Source: Sedimenticola_A endophacoides (GTDB lineage: Bacteria; Pseudomonadota; Gammaproteobacteria; Chromatiales; Chromatiaceae). Taken from it: a stretch of 7,748 nt of DNA. Each line of letters begins with the position of its first letter. Positions within the stretch are counted from its first letter, which is position 1. The DNA is taken from assembly GCA_003062345.1 (NCBI GenBank), contig PQCO01000306.1, forward strand, positions 1-7,748, in the 5' to 3' direction. The notes under the pieces are model-generated. The model made no database searches. It was not told the origin of the DNA and worked only from the letters and a program-made list of their open reading frames with translations. Position numbers and translations under genes: made by a program. Below, piece by piece: positions 1 through 6,743 of this stretch.

Positions 1-71
1 GCAATGTGCGGGACGGAGTCGTGATGAGCGCAGGACGGTCGGGGCAGTAACGGCTGTCGCGTTGGCGAGTC

Positions 72-100
72 GATTTTGGGGACTGGGATGTCCCAAAATC
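72..100. repeat. Inverted repeat (hairpin) in the left element
   Basis: Arms GATTTTGGG (72-80) and CCCAAAATC (92-100) are perfectly complementary. Two further pairs (82-83 with 90-91) form if G81 is bulged, leaving a loop of about six bases. No T-run follows directly, so it is not a convincing intrinsic terminator. It could be a subterminal structure of the mobile element. Confidence 0.5.
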
Positions 101-124
101 TTTCACGAGGTAGCGACACTCTTG

Positions 125-181
125 ATACCAATTATATCAATTGGTTGAACGAGGTGCGCCCTTTTTTATGAATAATTCGGG
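125..181 (-). repeat. 57-bp terminal inverted repeat, left copy
   Basis: This is the perfect reverse complement of 7401-7457. Its outer terminus (177-181, ending TTCGGG on the plus strand) corresponds to the CCCGAATTATTCAT start of the right copy. The inner part holds a palindrome with 7-bp arms, ACCAATT (127-133) and AATTGGT (139-145), around ATATC. Identity breaks at 124 on one side and 182 on the other, so the repeat is sharply bounded. Confidence 0.9.
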
Positions 182-535
182 CTAGTTCGAGCGACACGCC
201 CGGGGCGGGGTTCCCGCTCCGGGCTGTGGCGACTTCCTATCCTTCTGGCTCTCCCCGTTATTCCCCTGGTTCCCCCGATCAGCGGAGACATCGAGCCCGG
301 CGTTTTTATCCGCGCCGGAATTCGTGCCGGAATTCGCGCCGGAATTATCGCCTTTTTTGCGCATATTTCTCGCCAGTTCCGCGTTGTGGGCGATTGTCGC
401 TGCGCCGCCCTGCTGGCGCACGACCGCGCCCAGTACCATGTTGCGCGATTCGCCCTCCTTGTTCTCGATGCCGGAGTCGCCTTCGGGGGCAATGTAGATG
501 GCGGTCAAAACCCGCGCATATTTGGCGAATGCCGT
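182..535 (-). pseudogene. Hypothetical protein remnant with NSG repeats, no clear start
   Basis: The minus-strand frame is open from an in-frame TAA at 536-538 down to a TAG at 182-184 that directly abuts the 57-bp repeat. Codons in the first half are strongly G/C at the third position, which suggests real coding sequence. There is no good start. A TTG at 506-508 has no ribosome-binding site, and the first ATG (437-439) has an AGGAGG about 14 bases upstream, which is too far. The decoded protein begins around TAIYIAPEGDSG, includes NMVLGAVVRQQGG, and then becomes a hydrophilic low-complexity tail with three NSGA/NSGT repeats and a basic, proline-rich end. I recognise no family. It may be a gene that lost its 5' end, or a small protein with an unusual start. 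It contains no transmembrane segment. Confidence 0.35.
314..349. repeat. Three tandem 12-bp repeats
   Basis: Units at 314-325, 326-337 and 338-349 share the core GCCGGAATT. The first two differ by one base and the third diverges in its last three. They are a multiple of three in length and encode NSGA, NSGT and NSGA in the minus-strand frame, so copy-number changes would not shift that frame. Confidence 0.85.
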
Positions 536-621
536 TTAGGGGGTTGAAAATTGTTACCGGCTGCCGGGGGGTGGGGTGGGTAATAAGGTGCACCGGCCCA
601 CTTGTTCCCCGGCCCGGAGCG

Positions 622-650
622 CTTCCCCCGCGTCTTCTTTGCGGTAGAAT
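622..650 (+). promoter_or_regulatory. Possible ppsR promoter
   Basis: TAGAAT at 645-650 matches five of six bases of a sigma70 -10 box and lies 60 bases before the ppsR start. The -35 position (CTTCCC, 622-627) is poor, so an activator or another sigma factor may be needed, or the call may be wrong. Positions 536-640 otherwise show only GC-rich sequence without a gene. Confidence 0.3.
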
Positions 651-709
651 GGCGGTGTATTCGCAGGTGCAGCAAATTCGCACCGCCATCTGCCCGGAGG
701 TATTGACGC

Positions 710-1561
710 ATGCGCTATCTCAAGTGGAATTTTCAGGGCCGGGAGAATCTTCCGGCACGGACCGTCTATTTCGTCTCCGAGAGTACCGGCATCACCGCCG
801 AGACGCTGGGACAGAGCCTGATCTCCCAGTTCGATCAGTGGGTCAATTTCAAGACCATCTACATGCCCTATATCAACACCGCCAAGAAGGCGGTCGCCCT
901 GAGCACGCAGTTCGACAAGGTGGTGGAGAGCGAGGGGTTGCGGCCGATCGTCTTCGCCACCATGGCCGAGCCGGAGGTGCGCGGGATCCTCGCCTCCGCC
1001 AACTGCCTCTATATCGAGCTGTTCGACACCTTTATCAACCAGCTCAGCGCCGAACTCGGGCTGACCCCCTCCGGGAAGAAGGGCCTGAGCCACGGTTTTA
1101 CCAATGGCGATACCTACGAAGACCGCATGAGCATCATCAACTTTGCCATGACCAATGATGACGGGGCCCGGCTCGACAAGTTCGACGAGGCCGATGTGGT
1201 TTTGACCGGGGTGTCGCGCTCGGGTAAGACACCGACCTGCCTCTATCTGGCCATGCACTTCGGGATCAAGGCGGCCAACTATCCGTTGACCGAGGAGGAT
1301 TTCGGGGTCAGCCGGCTGCCCGAGGTGCTGGTGCGCAACAAGGCCAAGCTGATCGGGTTGACGATCGATGCCAACCGGCTCAACCGGATTCGCGAGGAGC
1401 GCCGCCCGGGCAGCCCCTACGCCTCCCTGCGCCGCTGCCAGAACGAGGTGCGCATGGCGCAGCAGTATTTCCAAAAGCTGGGTATCAAGGTGATGGATAC
1501 CACCAGCCATTCGATCGAGGAGATCTCCTCGCGGATCATGAAACAGATCAAGCTCAACTGA
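710..1561 (+). CDS. ppsR: PEP synthase regulatory kinase/pyrophosphorylase
   Basis: The product is a 283-residue cytoplasmic protein of the DUF299 (COG1806) family. In the family, the enzyme inactivates phosphoenolpyruvate synthase by ADP-dependent phosphorylation of a threonine beside the catalytic histidine, and reactivates it by phosphate-dependent dephosphorylation releasing pyrophosphate. Seen here: an N-terminal RTVYFVSESTGITAE block (17-31) typical of the family, a nucleotide-binding loop GVSRSGKT (167-174), then KAANYPL and LIGLTID, and near the C-terminus REERRPGSPYASLRRC. These match the order in E. coli PpsR (YdiA). The ATG at 710 has GGAGG at 696-700, nine bases upstream. The N-terminus runs about ten residues further before the conserved block than in E. 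coli. No ppsA lies in the window, although the two genes are often neighbours, so the target must be encoded elsewhere. The gene is separated from pntAA by 131 bases with a new promoter. Confidence 0.95.
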   Translation: MRYLKWNFQGRENLPARTVYFVSESTGITAETLGQSLISQFDQWVNFKTIYMPYINTAKKAVALSTQFDKVVESEGLRPIVFATMAEPEVRGILASANCLYIELFDTFINQLSAELGLTPSGKKGLSHGFTNGDTYEDRMSIINFAMTNDDGARLDKFDEADVVLTGVSRSGKTPTCLYLAMHFGIKAANYPLTEEDFGVSRLPEVLVRNKAKLIGLTIDANRLNRIREERRPGSPYASLRRCQNEVRMAQQYFQKLGIKVMDTTSHSIEEISSRIMKQIKLN

Positions 1562-1613
1562 GGCCGTCACATGGCGGATAAGATATTCTTTTGTCAGCCA
1601 AAGTAATACCCGT

Positions 1614-1642
1614 TTGAGACGTTTTTCCAAAGGAAACATAAT
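1614..1642 (+). promoter_or_regulatory. Strong sigma70-type promoter for the pnt operon
   Basis: TTGAGA (1614-1619) and CATAAT (1637-1642) each match five of six consensus bases and are separated by exactly 17 bases. The region from about 1580 to 1690 is clearly more AT-rich than the genes around it. Transcription would begin near 1649, giving a leader of about 45 bases before pntAA. Confidence 0.7.
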
Positions 1643-1692
1643 TCTTTAGTTTTATTAGTAAATTTCCACTCGCAATCAGCAATTAGAAGAAG

Positions 1693-2790
1693 ATGATGAA
1701 TATCGGAGTTCCCAAGGAGACGGTGGCGGGAGAGAGGCGGGTCGCCTCCACCCCCGACATCGTGAAAAAACTGACCGCCAAGGGCTTTGAGGTGCGGGTC
1801 GAGAAGGGCGCCGGTGCCGCCGCCCATTTTACCGATGACGAGTATGCGGCGGCCGGTGCCAGGCTGGTGGAGCGGGTCGAGGCGCTGTCGGCGGAGATCG
1901 TGGTCATGGTGCGCAAGCCCGGCCCGGAGGAGATCGCCGCGATGACCGAGGGGAGCATCACCATCAGCTTCATCGAGAGCTGCGAGGCTGACGCCACCCT
2001 GGCCGCCATGCATGCGCGCGGGATCCGCCCGATCGCCCTGGAGCGGGTGCCGCGCATCTCCCGCGCCCAGTCGATGGACGCCCTTTCGTCCCAGAGCAAT
2101 ATTGCCGGTTATCGCGCGGTGCTTGAGGCCGCCGCCTGCTACGGGCGCTTCATGCCCCTGATGATGACCTCCGCCGGTTCGGCTAAGCCGGCGCGGGTGG
2201 TGATCCTCGGGGTAGGGGTGGCCGGCCTGCAGGCGATCGCCACGGCGCGGCGTCTCGGCGCCGATGTCCATGCCTACGATGTGCGCCCCGAGACCCGGGA
2301 GCAGATCGAGTCCCTCGGCGCCAAGGCGATCGAACTCGACCTGGGAGAGAGCGGGTCGGGTGAGGGCGGCTACGCCAAGGAGTTGTCGGAGGAGGCCAAG
2401 GCGCGGCAGCAGCAGATGCTCGCCGACGAACTGGCCAAGGCCCATGTGATTATCACCACCGCGTTGATCCCCTGCCGGCCCGCGCCGGTACTGGTTACCG
2501 AAGAGGTGGTGAAGCGCATGCGCGAGGGTTCGGTGATCGTCGATCTGGCTGCCGCCACCGGTGGCAACTGTCCGCTCACCGAGGCGGATCAGGTGGTTAC
2601 CCGCCACGGTGTCACCCTGGTGGGGCATACCAACTATCCGAGTATGATGCCGTCGGACGCCAGCAACTTCTTTGCCACCAATATCCTCAATCTGCTCAAT
2701 ATCATGGTGGAGAAGGGCGAGGAGGGGCCGGTACTGAAGGACCTGGAAGAGGATGAGATCACCCGGGCCGCCCTGGTCCGGCCAGAATAA
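1693..2790 (+). CDS. pntAA: NAD(P) transhydrogenase subunit alpha 1 (NAD-binding domain I)
   Basis: This is the peripheral NAD(H)-binding subunit of proton-translocating transhydrogenase, which transfers hydride between NADH and NADP+ at the membrane. The 365-residue product has the alanine-dehydrogenase/PNT fold. It begins with NIGVPKE, has GERRVASTPD near residues 13-22, RAQSMDALSSQS at 124-135, and a Rossmann loop GVGVAG (173-178) with an acidic residue at D196 (HAYDVRP) that should bind the NAD ribose. The segment GEGGYAKELSEE (213-224) corresponds to the mobile loop over the nucleotide. It stops before any membrane segment, as in the split alpha1 subunits known from Rhodospirillum rubrum, rather than the fused E. 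coli PntA. Two ATGs stand in tandem (1693 and 1696). The second gives MNIGVPKE and sits six bases after a weak AGAAG, so it may be the true start. Confidence 0.96.
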   Translation: MMNIGVPKETVAGERRVASTPDIVKKLTAKGFEVRVEKGAGAAAHFTDDEYAAAGARLVERVEALSAEIVVMVRKPGPEEIAAMTEGSITISFIESCEADATLAAMHARGIRPIALERVPRISRAQSMDALSSQSNIAGYRAVLEAAACYGRFMPLMMTSAGSAKPARVVILGVGVAGLQAIATARRLGADVHAYDVRPETREQIESLGAKAIELDLGESGSGEGGYAKELSEEAKARQQQMLADELAKAHVIITTALIPCRPAPVLVTEEVVKRMREGSVIVDLAAATGGNCPLTEADQVVTRHGVTLVGHTNYPSMMPSDASNFFATNILNLLNIMVEKGEEGPVLKDLEEDEITRAALVRPE

Positions 2791-2795
2791 TCCAT

Positions 2796-2855
2796 CGGGA
2801 TGCGCGGGGGCGTCGCGCGGACGCGGAGCGTTGTGGCGGCGGGATGCGCGCCGCC
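2796..2855 (+). repeat. GC-rich hairpin and short direct repeat between pntAA and pntAB
   Basis: The 132-base gap inside the operon contains arms GGCGGCG (2835-2841) and CGCCGCC (2849-2855) with a seven-base loop. The 11-mer CGGGATGCGCG occurs at both 2796-2806 and 2840-2850. No T-run follows, so it is more likely an mRNA stability or processing element than a terminator. Confidence 0.45.
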
Positions 2856-2922
2856 GGCGCCCACCGGCCGCCCGAGGCTCCCCGGGCCATTCCGGGCTAT
2901 ATGAGAAAGAGGGAGGCAGTCC

Positions 2923-3213
2923 ATGCCTGACACACTGGTTGCACTTTACGTTTTCGTGCTCTCCTGCTTCATCGGTTACTGGGTGATCTGGGGGGTTACG
3001 CCCGCGCTGCACACACCGCTGGTGGCGCTGACCAATGCCATCTCCGGTATCGTCATCGTCGGCGCCCTGCTGGTCACCGGGCTCGAAGGGGCGGGAAGCA
3101 GTGCGGAGATCATGGGGTTTTTCGCCGTGCTGCTCGCCTCGATCAATGTGTTCGGGGGGTTCCTGGTAACCAACCGGATGCTTGCCATGTTCAAGAAAGA
3201 CAAGAAGAAGTGA
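2923..3213 (+). CDS. pntAB: NAD(P) transhydrogenase subunit alpha 2 (membrane)
   Basis: This 96-residue membrane protein supplies the alpha-side transmembrane helices of domain II, which forms the proton channel together with PntB. Three hydrophobic stretches are visible: about 5-25 (ending GYWVIWG), 35-54 (LTNAISGIVIVGALL) and 62-84 (IMGFFAVLLASINVFGGF). A lysine-rich tail, KKDKKK, should stay in the cytoplasm. Length and the SINVFGGFLVTNRML motif fit the separate alpha2 subunit. GGGAGG at 2911-2916 lies six bases before the ATG. The gene follows pntAA after 132 bases. Its stop codon is within the Shine-Dalgarno region of pntB, so the two are probably translationally coupled. Confidence 0.95.
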   Translation: MPDTLVALYVFVLSCFIGYWVIWGVTPALHTPLVALTNAISGIVIVGALLVTGLEGAGSSAEIMGFFAVLLASINVFGGFLVTNRMLAMFKKDKKK

Positions 3214-3224
3214 GGGGCTGATTG

Positions 3225-4625
3225 ATGGAACTCTCCAGCAATACACAGGCGATCGCCTATCTGGTATCGGCGGTACTGTTCATCTTCGCCCTCAAGGGCC
3301 TGACCCATCCGGCGTCGGCGCGCAAGGGCAACTACTATGGAATGGCGGGCATGGCCCTGGCCATCGCCGCCACCCTGATGGGTGCCGAGGTGCAGTCCTA
3401 CGGCTTCATCATCGCCGGTGTCGCCGCCGGGGCGGTGATCGGCACCATCCTGGCGATGCGCGTCGAGATGACCGCTATGCCCCAGCTGGTGGCCGCCCTG
3501 CACAGTTTCGTGGGACTTGCGGCGGTGCTGGTGGCGATCGGGACCTATCTCAACAAGGCGGCGGCCGGGCAGCTCAACCCGGTGCTCATGGGTGAGCTGT
3601 CGGCGGGGATCATCATTGGCGCCATCACCTTCACCGGTTCGGTCATCGCCTTCGGCAAGCTGCAGGGGTTGATCTCGGGCGCCCCGGTCAAGTTCAGCGG
3701 GCAGCATCTGCTCAATGCCCTGATCGGCCTGCTCACCCTCGGTCTGGGTGTGCACTTCGCCATGACTGGGAATATGGCTTCGCTGGCGCTCATGACCCTG
3801 CTTGCCTTCGTTATCGGTGTCACCCTGATCATCCCCATCGGCGGCGCCGACATGCCGGTGATCATCTCCATGCTCAACAGCTACTCCGGCTGGGCCGCCG
3901 CGGCCACCGGATTCACCCTCGGCAACAACCTGTTGATCATCGTTGGCGCCATCGTCGGCTTTTCGGGCGCCATCCTCTCCTACATCATGTGCCGGGCGAT
4001 GAACCGCTCGATCATCAACGTGGTGTTCGGCGGCTTCGGTTCCGATGCCGGAGCGGGCGAGTCGGCCGGGGCCCAGGCGGCCGAGAAGGGGGTCAAGTCG
4101 GCCGCCGTGGAGGATGCCGTCTACTGGATGGAGGATGCCAACAAGGTGATCATCATCCCCGGATACGGCATGGCCGTGGCCCAGGCCCAGCACGCCCTGA
4201 AGGAGATGATGGAGTTGCTCGAAGCGCGTGAGGTGGAGGTGAAATTCGCCATTCATCCGGTGGCCGGGCGCATGCCGGGTCATATGAACGTGCTGCTGGC
4301 GGAGGCCGATATCCCCTACGACAATGTGTTGGAGATGGATGAGATCAACTCCGAGTTCGCCACCGCCGATGTGGCGCTGGTGGTGGGTGCCAACGACGTG
4401 GTCAATCCGGCGGCGAAGAGCGATCCGTCGAGCCCGATCTATGGCATGCCGATCCTGGAGGCGGGCAAGGCGCGGCAGGTCTATTTCCTCAAGCGCTCCA
4501 TGCGGCCGGGTTACTCGGGTGTTAATAACCTACTGTTTTATCAGGAGAACACCTCCCTGGTGTTCGGTGATGCCAAGGACACCATCGAAGGGATGGTCAC
4601 CGCTCTCAAGGGCGGCGGGCACTGA
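3225..4625 (+). CDS. pntB: NAD(P) transhydrogenase subunit beta
   Basis: This 466-residue inner-membrane subunit completes the transhydrogenase. The N-terminal two-fifths to a half (to about 260) is a series of hydrophobic helices, part of the proton path. It includes H93 in ALHSFVGLAA, matching the functionally important histidine 91 of E. coli PntB. The C-terminal domain III binds NADP(H): PGYGMAVAQAQ (312-322), HPVAGRMPGHMNV (344-356), VVGANDVVNPAA (386-397) and KRSMRPGYSGVNN (423-435). The order and spacing match E. coli PntB (462 residues), so the protein is full length. I chose the ATG at 3225, seven bases after GAGGGG (3212-3217). A TTG immediately before it (3222) is possible but unlikely. 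The Shine-Dalgarno overlaps the pntAB stop. The alanine/glycine-rich stretch at about 273-290 is the linker between domains. Confidence 0.97.
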   Translation: MELSSNTQAIAYLVSAVLFIFALKGLTHPASARKGNYYGMAGMALAIAATLMGAEVQSYGFIIAGVAAGAVIGTILAMRVEMTAMPQLVAALHSFVGLAAVLVAIGTYLNKAAAGQLNPVLMGELSAGIIIGAITFTGSVIAFGKLQGLISGAPVKFSGQHLLNALIGLLTLGLGVHFAMTGNMASLALMTLLAFVIGVTLIIPIGGADMPVIISMLNSYSGWAAAATGFTLGNNLLIIVGAIVGFSGAILSYIMCRAMNRSIINVVFGGFGSDAGAGESAGAQAAEKGVKSAAVEDAVYWMEDANKVIIIPGYGMAVAQAQHALKEMMELLEAREVEVKFAIHPVAGRMPGHMNVLLAEADIPYDNVLEMDEINSEFATADVALVVGANDVVNPAAKSDPSSPIYGMPILEAGKARQVYFLKRSMRPGYSGVNNLLFYQENTSLVFGDAKDTIEGMVTALKGGGH

Positions 4626-4962
4626 GCGCATCGCTTGCCGGACAGGGGTGCGCGTTACTTGGCGCAGGAGGCTGAATCACGATCACGCTTTCTGCCGACC
4701 CGCTTCGCCTGGTGAGTGGTGCGGGGAACCTGCGGGGCCGACGGCTGGGTGCGCGTGCTCTGATTCCAGTCACCAATAGCAGAAAAAACCCAAGCCGGTT
4801 TCGGGTCTGCGCCGGGGAAGTTTGGTCTGGGAAGCCGGGAATTTCACCATCGGAAATGACAGAGGCCTGCAAATGCAGGCCTTTGTTTTTGTCCGGCTGG
4901 CCACGATGGGCTGCTGGAAGCGCCTCCCCTGGATCCCCGAATGACCGGCCACCCGGCAGCCG
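4626..4962. other. Gene-free intergenic region after pntB
   Basis: The 337 bases between the convergent pntB and thioredoxin/NHL genes contain no frame I would call a gene. Only the terminator at 4863-4890 is clear. Before it are several possible stems, for example ATTTC (4842-4846) with GAAAT (4854-4858), and ACCC (4788-4791) with GGGT (4803-4806). The latter has six A's at 4783-4788, so on the minus strand it would be a weak terminator for the convergent gene. A small structured RNA ending at the terminator is possible, but I see no recognisable family or promoter. Confidence 0.4.
4863..4890 (+). terminator. Rho-independent terminator of the pnt operon
   Basis: AGGCCTGCA (4863-4871) pairs perfectly with TGCAGGCCT (4874-4882). 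In RNA this is a GGCCTGC/GCAGGCC stem with an AAAT loop, followed by TTTGTTTTT (4882-4890). The T-run lies only on the plus-strand side, so it terminates rightward transcription, about 240 bases after pntB. Confidence 0.88.
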
Positions 4963-6510
4963 TTACGGCTTGGGAGGTGGGGGGAGGCGGATCTCTGTCA
5001 GCCGTTGCGCCCCCGGGGCGAGTCTGAGGAGACGGTCGTTGTTGGTGTCGGCGATCCAGATGCCGTCCGGGGCGCTGGCGATGCCCCCGGGTTCAAACAG
5101 GCTGGGGCCGGAGCGATCTGTGGCGTTGCCGGGGTGGCCGCTGCCGATCAGGGTGGTGAGGCGTCGGCCGGTCAGGTCGTAGGCCTTGATCTTGTGGTTG
5201 TAGGTGTCGGCGATCAGGAGGGTTTGCTGGTCGAGGACGGCGATTCCCTGGGGGTGCTGGAGCCGTGCCTGCTCCGGCGCGCCATCCCGGTCTCCGTAAT
5301 CGAACAGCCCGCTGCCGAGCAGGGTGTGTACCCGCTCCCCGCGCAGGTCGATCTCACGCACCGCCGAGGCCTCGGCGTCGGCCACGTAGAGGCGGTCGCC
5401 GATCAGGGTCAGGGCGCTCGGCTGGCTGAAGCGGGCGCGTCGCAGCGGCCCGTCGCTCAGCCCTTCGGCCCCGGAGCCGGCGTAGGGGGCGATGCTTCCG
5501 CTGTCCAGTTCCATGCGCCATATCTGGTGGGCTCCGGCCATGGCGATGTAGAGGTGGTTGCCGTGCACGGCCAGGTCCATGGGTGAGCGCAAATGTGCTG
5601 TCAGGGCGTTGGAGGAGGCGTGCAGATCCTGCCCCACGCGCCCCGTTCCTGCGAGGGTCGAGACACTGCCGCCGGTCAGGTCGACGTGGCGCACGGCGTG
5701 GTTGCCGCTGTCGGCCACCAACAGGCTCTCTCCGTGCAGGGCGAGTCCCTGGGGATAGGCGAAGCGTGCCTCGGCGGAGGGGCCGTCGCGCAGTCCCGGG
5801 GTGCCATCGCCGATGATGCGCAGCGCCCCGCCCTGGGGATCGGTGATCAGGAGCCGGTGGTGCAGGGTGTCGCTGATGATGATCCGCTCTCCCGCGACCA
5901 GCAGGCTGGCGGGCCCGGCCAGGTCACTGACGGCGGCGCGCTCCGCTTCCGGCCGCAGGGGCAGCGGGGGTGGGGATAGCCCGGGGTGTTTGGCCAGGGT
6001 GGTCTCGATCAATTGCTCGAGGCGCCTGGCGTGTCCCTCTCCGGTTACGTAGCCAAGCACCTTCCCGTCGGGATCGATAACCACCAGGGTCGGCCAGGCG
6101 CGCGCGCCGTAGCCTTTCATCAGGAGCCAATCGGGGTCCTGGATCACCGGGTGGCGCCGGTCATAGCGCAGCAGGATGCGGCGCAGGGTATCGATCCGGC
6201 GTTCGTTGGGAAACTTCGGAGAGTGGATGCCTATCACCAGCAGCTCGTCGCCGAAGCGCTGTTCGAGCTGGCGCAGCTCGTCGGCCACATGCAGGCAGTT
6301 GACGCAGCCATAGGTCCAGAAGTCGAGAATGACCATGCGTCCCTTGAGATCGTCCAGGGTGAGGGGACGTGACACGTTGAGCCAGGTGAGTGCCTTGGGG
6401 AAGGGGGGGGCGGCGATCCGCTCCGGGGGGGTGGCGCCAGCGACACCGGTGATCAGCAGCAGGCAGAGGAGGATGCCCCTGAAGGTTCCCGGGCGTGTTT
6501 CGGATGACAT
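4963..6510 (-). CDS. Exported thioredoxin-like protein with NHL-repeat beta-propeller
   Basis: The 515-residue product begins with a signal peptide (GILLCLLLITGVAGA, about 12-26). A thioredoxin-like TlpA/AhpC-type domain follows: ILDFWTYGCVNCLHV (61-75) with the redox pair C69 and C72 (CVNC), and the cis-proline in RAWPTLVVID (P140). From about residue 190 to the end runs a beta-propeller built of NHL repeats. Their signatures recur as YPQGLAL...LLVADSGNHAVR, QPSALTL...LYVADAEASAVR, HPQGIAV...LLIADTYNHKIK and EPGGIAS...IWIADTNNDRL. This domain order is that of the NHLRC2-like family, and the exported location suggests periplasmic thiol-disulfide work; the substrate is unknown. The start at 6510 is preferred because GGAGAGG precedes it and the signal peptide follows. 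An earlier in-frame start at 6600 would add 30 residues of unlikely sequence. The gene is convergent with pntB and divergent from the periplasmic-binding gene. Confidence 0.88.
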   Translation of the reverse strand: MSSETRPGTFRGILLCLLLITGVAGATPPERIAAPPFPKALTWLNVSRPLTLDDLKGRMVILDFWTYGCVNCLHVADELRQLEQRFGDELLVIGIHSPKFPNERRIDTLRRILLRYDRRHPVIQDPDWLLMKGYGARAWPTLVVIDPDGKVLGYVTGEGHARRLEQLIETTLAKHPGLSPPPLPLRPEAERAAVSDLAGPASLLVAGERIIISDTLHHRLLITDPQGGALRIIGDGTPGLRDGPSAEARFAYPQGLALHGESLLVADSGNHAVRHVDLTGGSVSTLAGTGRVGQDLHASSNALTAHLRSPMDLAVHGNHLYIAMAGAHQIWRMELDSGSIAPYAGSGAEGLSDGPLRRARFSQPSALTLIGDRLYVADAEASAVREIDLRGERVHTLLGSGLFDYGDRDGAPEQARLQHPQGIAVLDQQTLLIADTYNHKIKAYDLTGRRLTTLIGSGHPGNATDRSGPSLFEPGGIASAPDGIWIADTNNDRLLRLAPGAQRLTEIRLPPPPKP

Positions 6511-6547
6511 GTCGTTTCCCTGGCCTCTCCTGTTATCGATGCAGCCG

Positions 6548-6553
6548 ATGATA
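6548..6553 (-). promoter_or_regulatory. Possible -10 box for the thioredoxin/NHL gene
   Basis: On the minus strand this reads TATCAT (five of six consensus bases), 38 bases ahead of the chosen start. No good -35 box is visible at the expected distance. Confidence 0.25.
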
Positions 6554-6682
6554 GCAGTTGGGGGCGCCGGGGAGTAAAACGTGGGTTCACCAGGGGGCAA
6601 GGGGTTGTGGGTTACCTCCCTCGGATGGAGCCGGGTAATGGCGAAAAAAAATCCTTATTGGCCGGATTCTCGTTCATTGACT

Positions 6683-6730
6683 ACGCTTTCAGGTAGTGGT
6701 GACGGACTAGGATCGGTCTACCGAAAGCGT
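6683..6730 (+). promoter_or_regulatory. Strong leader hairpin before the periplasmic-binding gene
   Basis: ACGCTTTC (6683-6690) pairs with GAAAGCGT (6723-6730), and inside it GGTAG (6692-6696) pairs with CTACC (6718-6722). Only A6691 is unpaired, and the loop has 21 bases. The stem ends immediately before the GAGG (6731-6734) that serves the ATG at 6744, and no T-run follows. It may be a regulatory leader structure or a two-part protein-binding site. A TTGACT at 6677-6682 overlaps its start, but no -10 box fits. Confidence 0.6.
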
Positions 6731-6743
6731 GAGGTTGGCAGCG

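Larger units (their letters stand above)
1..181. mobile_element. Probable end of an insertion element (left edge, partial)
   Basis: The stretch finishes with a 57-bp sequence (125-181) that recurs perfectly, in inverted orientation, at the end of the IS1380-like element on the right of the window (7401-7457). I therefore read 1-181 as the inner end of a second element or MITE that continues off the left edge. Inward of the 57 bp (positions 1-124) the sequence differs from the right-hand element. It is therefore either the opposite end of the same kind of IS, or a related element with a different interior. No transposase frame is recognisable here. A hairpin with 9-bp arms lies at 72-100. The boundary at 181/182 is inferred from where the identity stops. 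Confidence 0.45.

Noticed and set aside
125..181. Target-site duplication shared by the two insertion ends
   Set aside because: The adjoining bases are CTAG on the left (182-185) and CTAT on the right (7397-7400). Read in the same orientation relative to each element they do not match, so the two ends are not from one simple insertion of the intervening segment.
314..349. CRISPR-like array
   Set aside because: The units are only 12 bases, directly adjacent without spacers, and encode an in-frame peptide repeat.
226..1158. Long plus-strand frame of about 310 codons overlapping the start of ppsR
   Set aside because: It is arginine- and proline-rich shadow sequence, lies in a different frame from the well-supported ppsR, and has no family features.
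1594..3246. Very long minus-strand frame opposite pntAA and pntAB
   Set aside because: Histidine- and glycine-rich translation typical of the antisense of high-GC genes. The plus-strand genes are unambiguous.
2976..4283. Minus-strand frame of 435 codons opposite pntB
   Set aside because: Same antisense effect of biased codon use; the low-complexity product has no motifs.
4712..5182. Plus-strand frame crossing the gap after pntB
   Set aside because: It runs straight through the terminator at 4863-4890 and into the convergent gene, with no ribosome-binding site.
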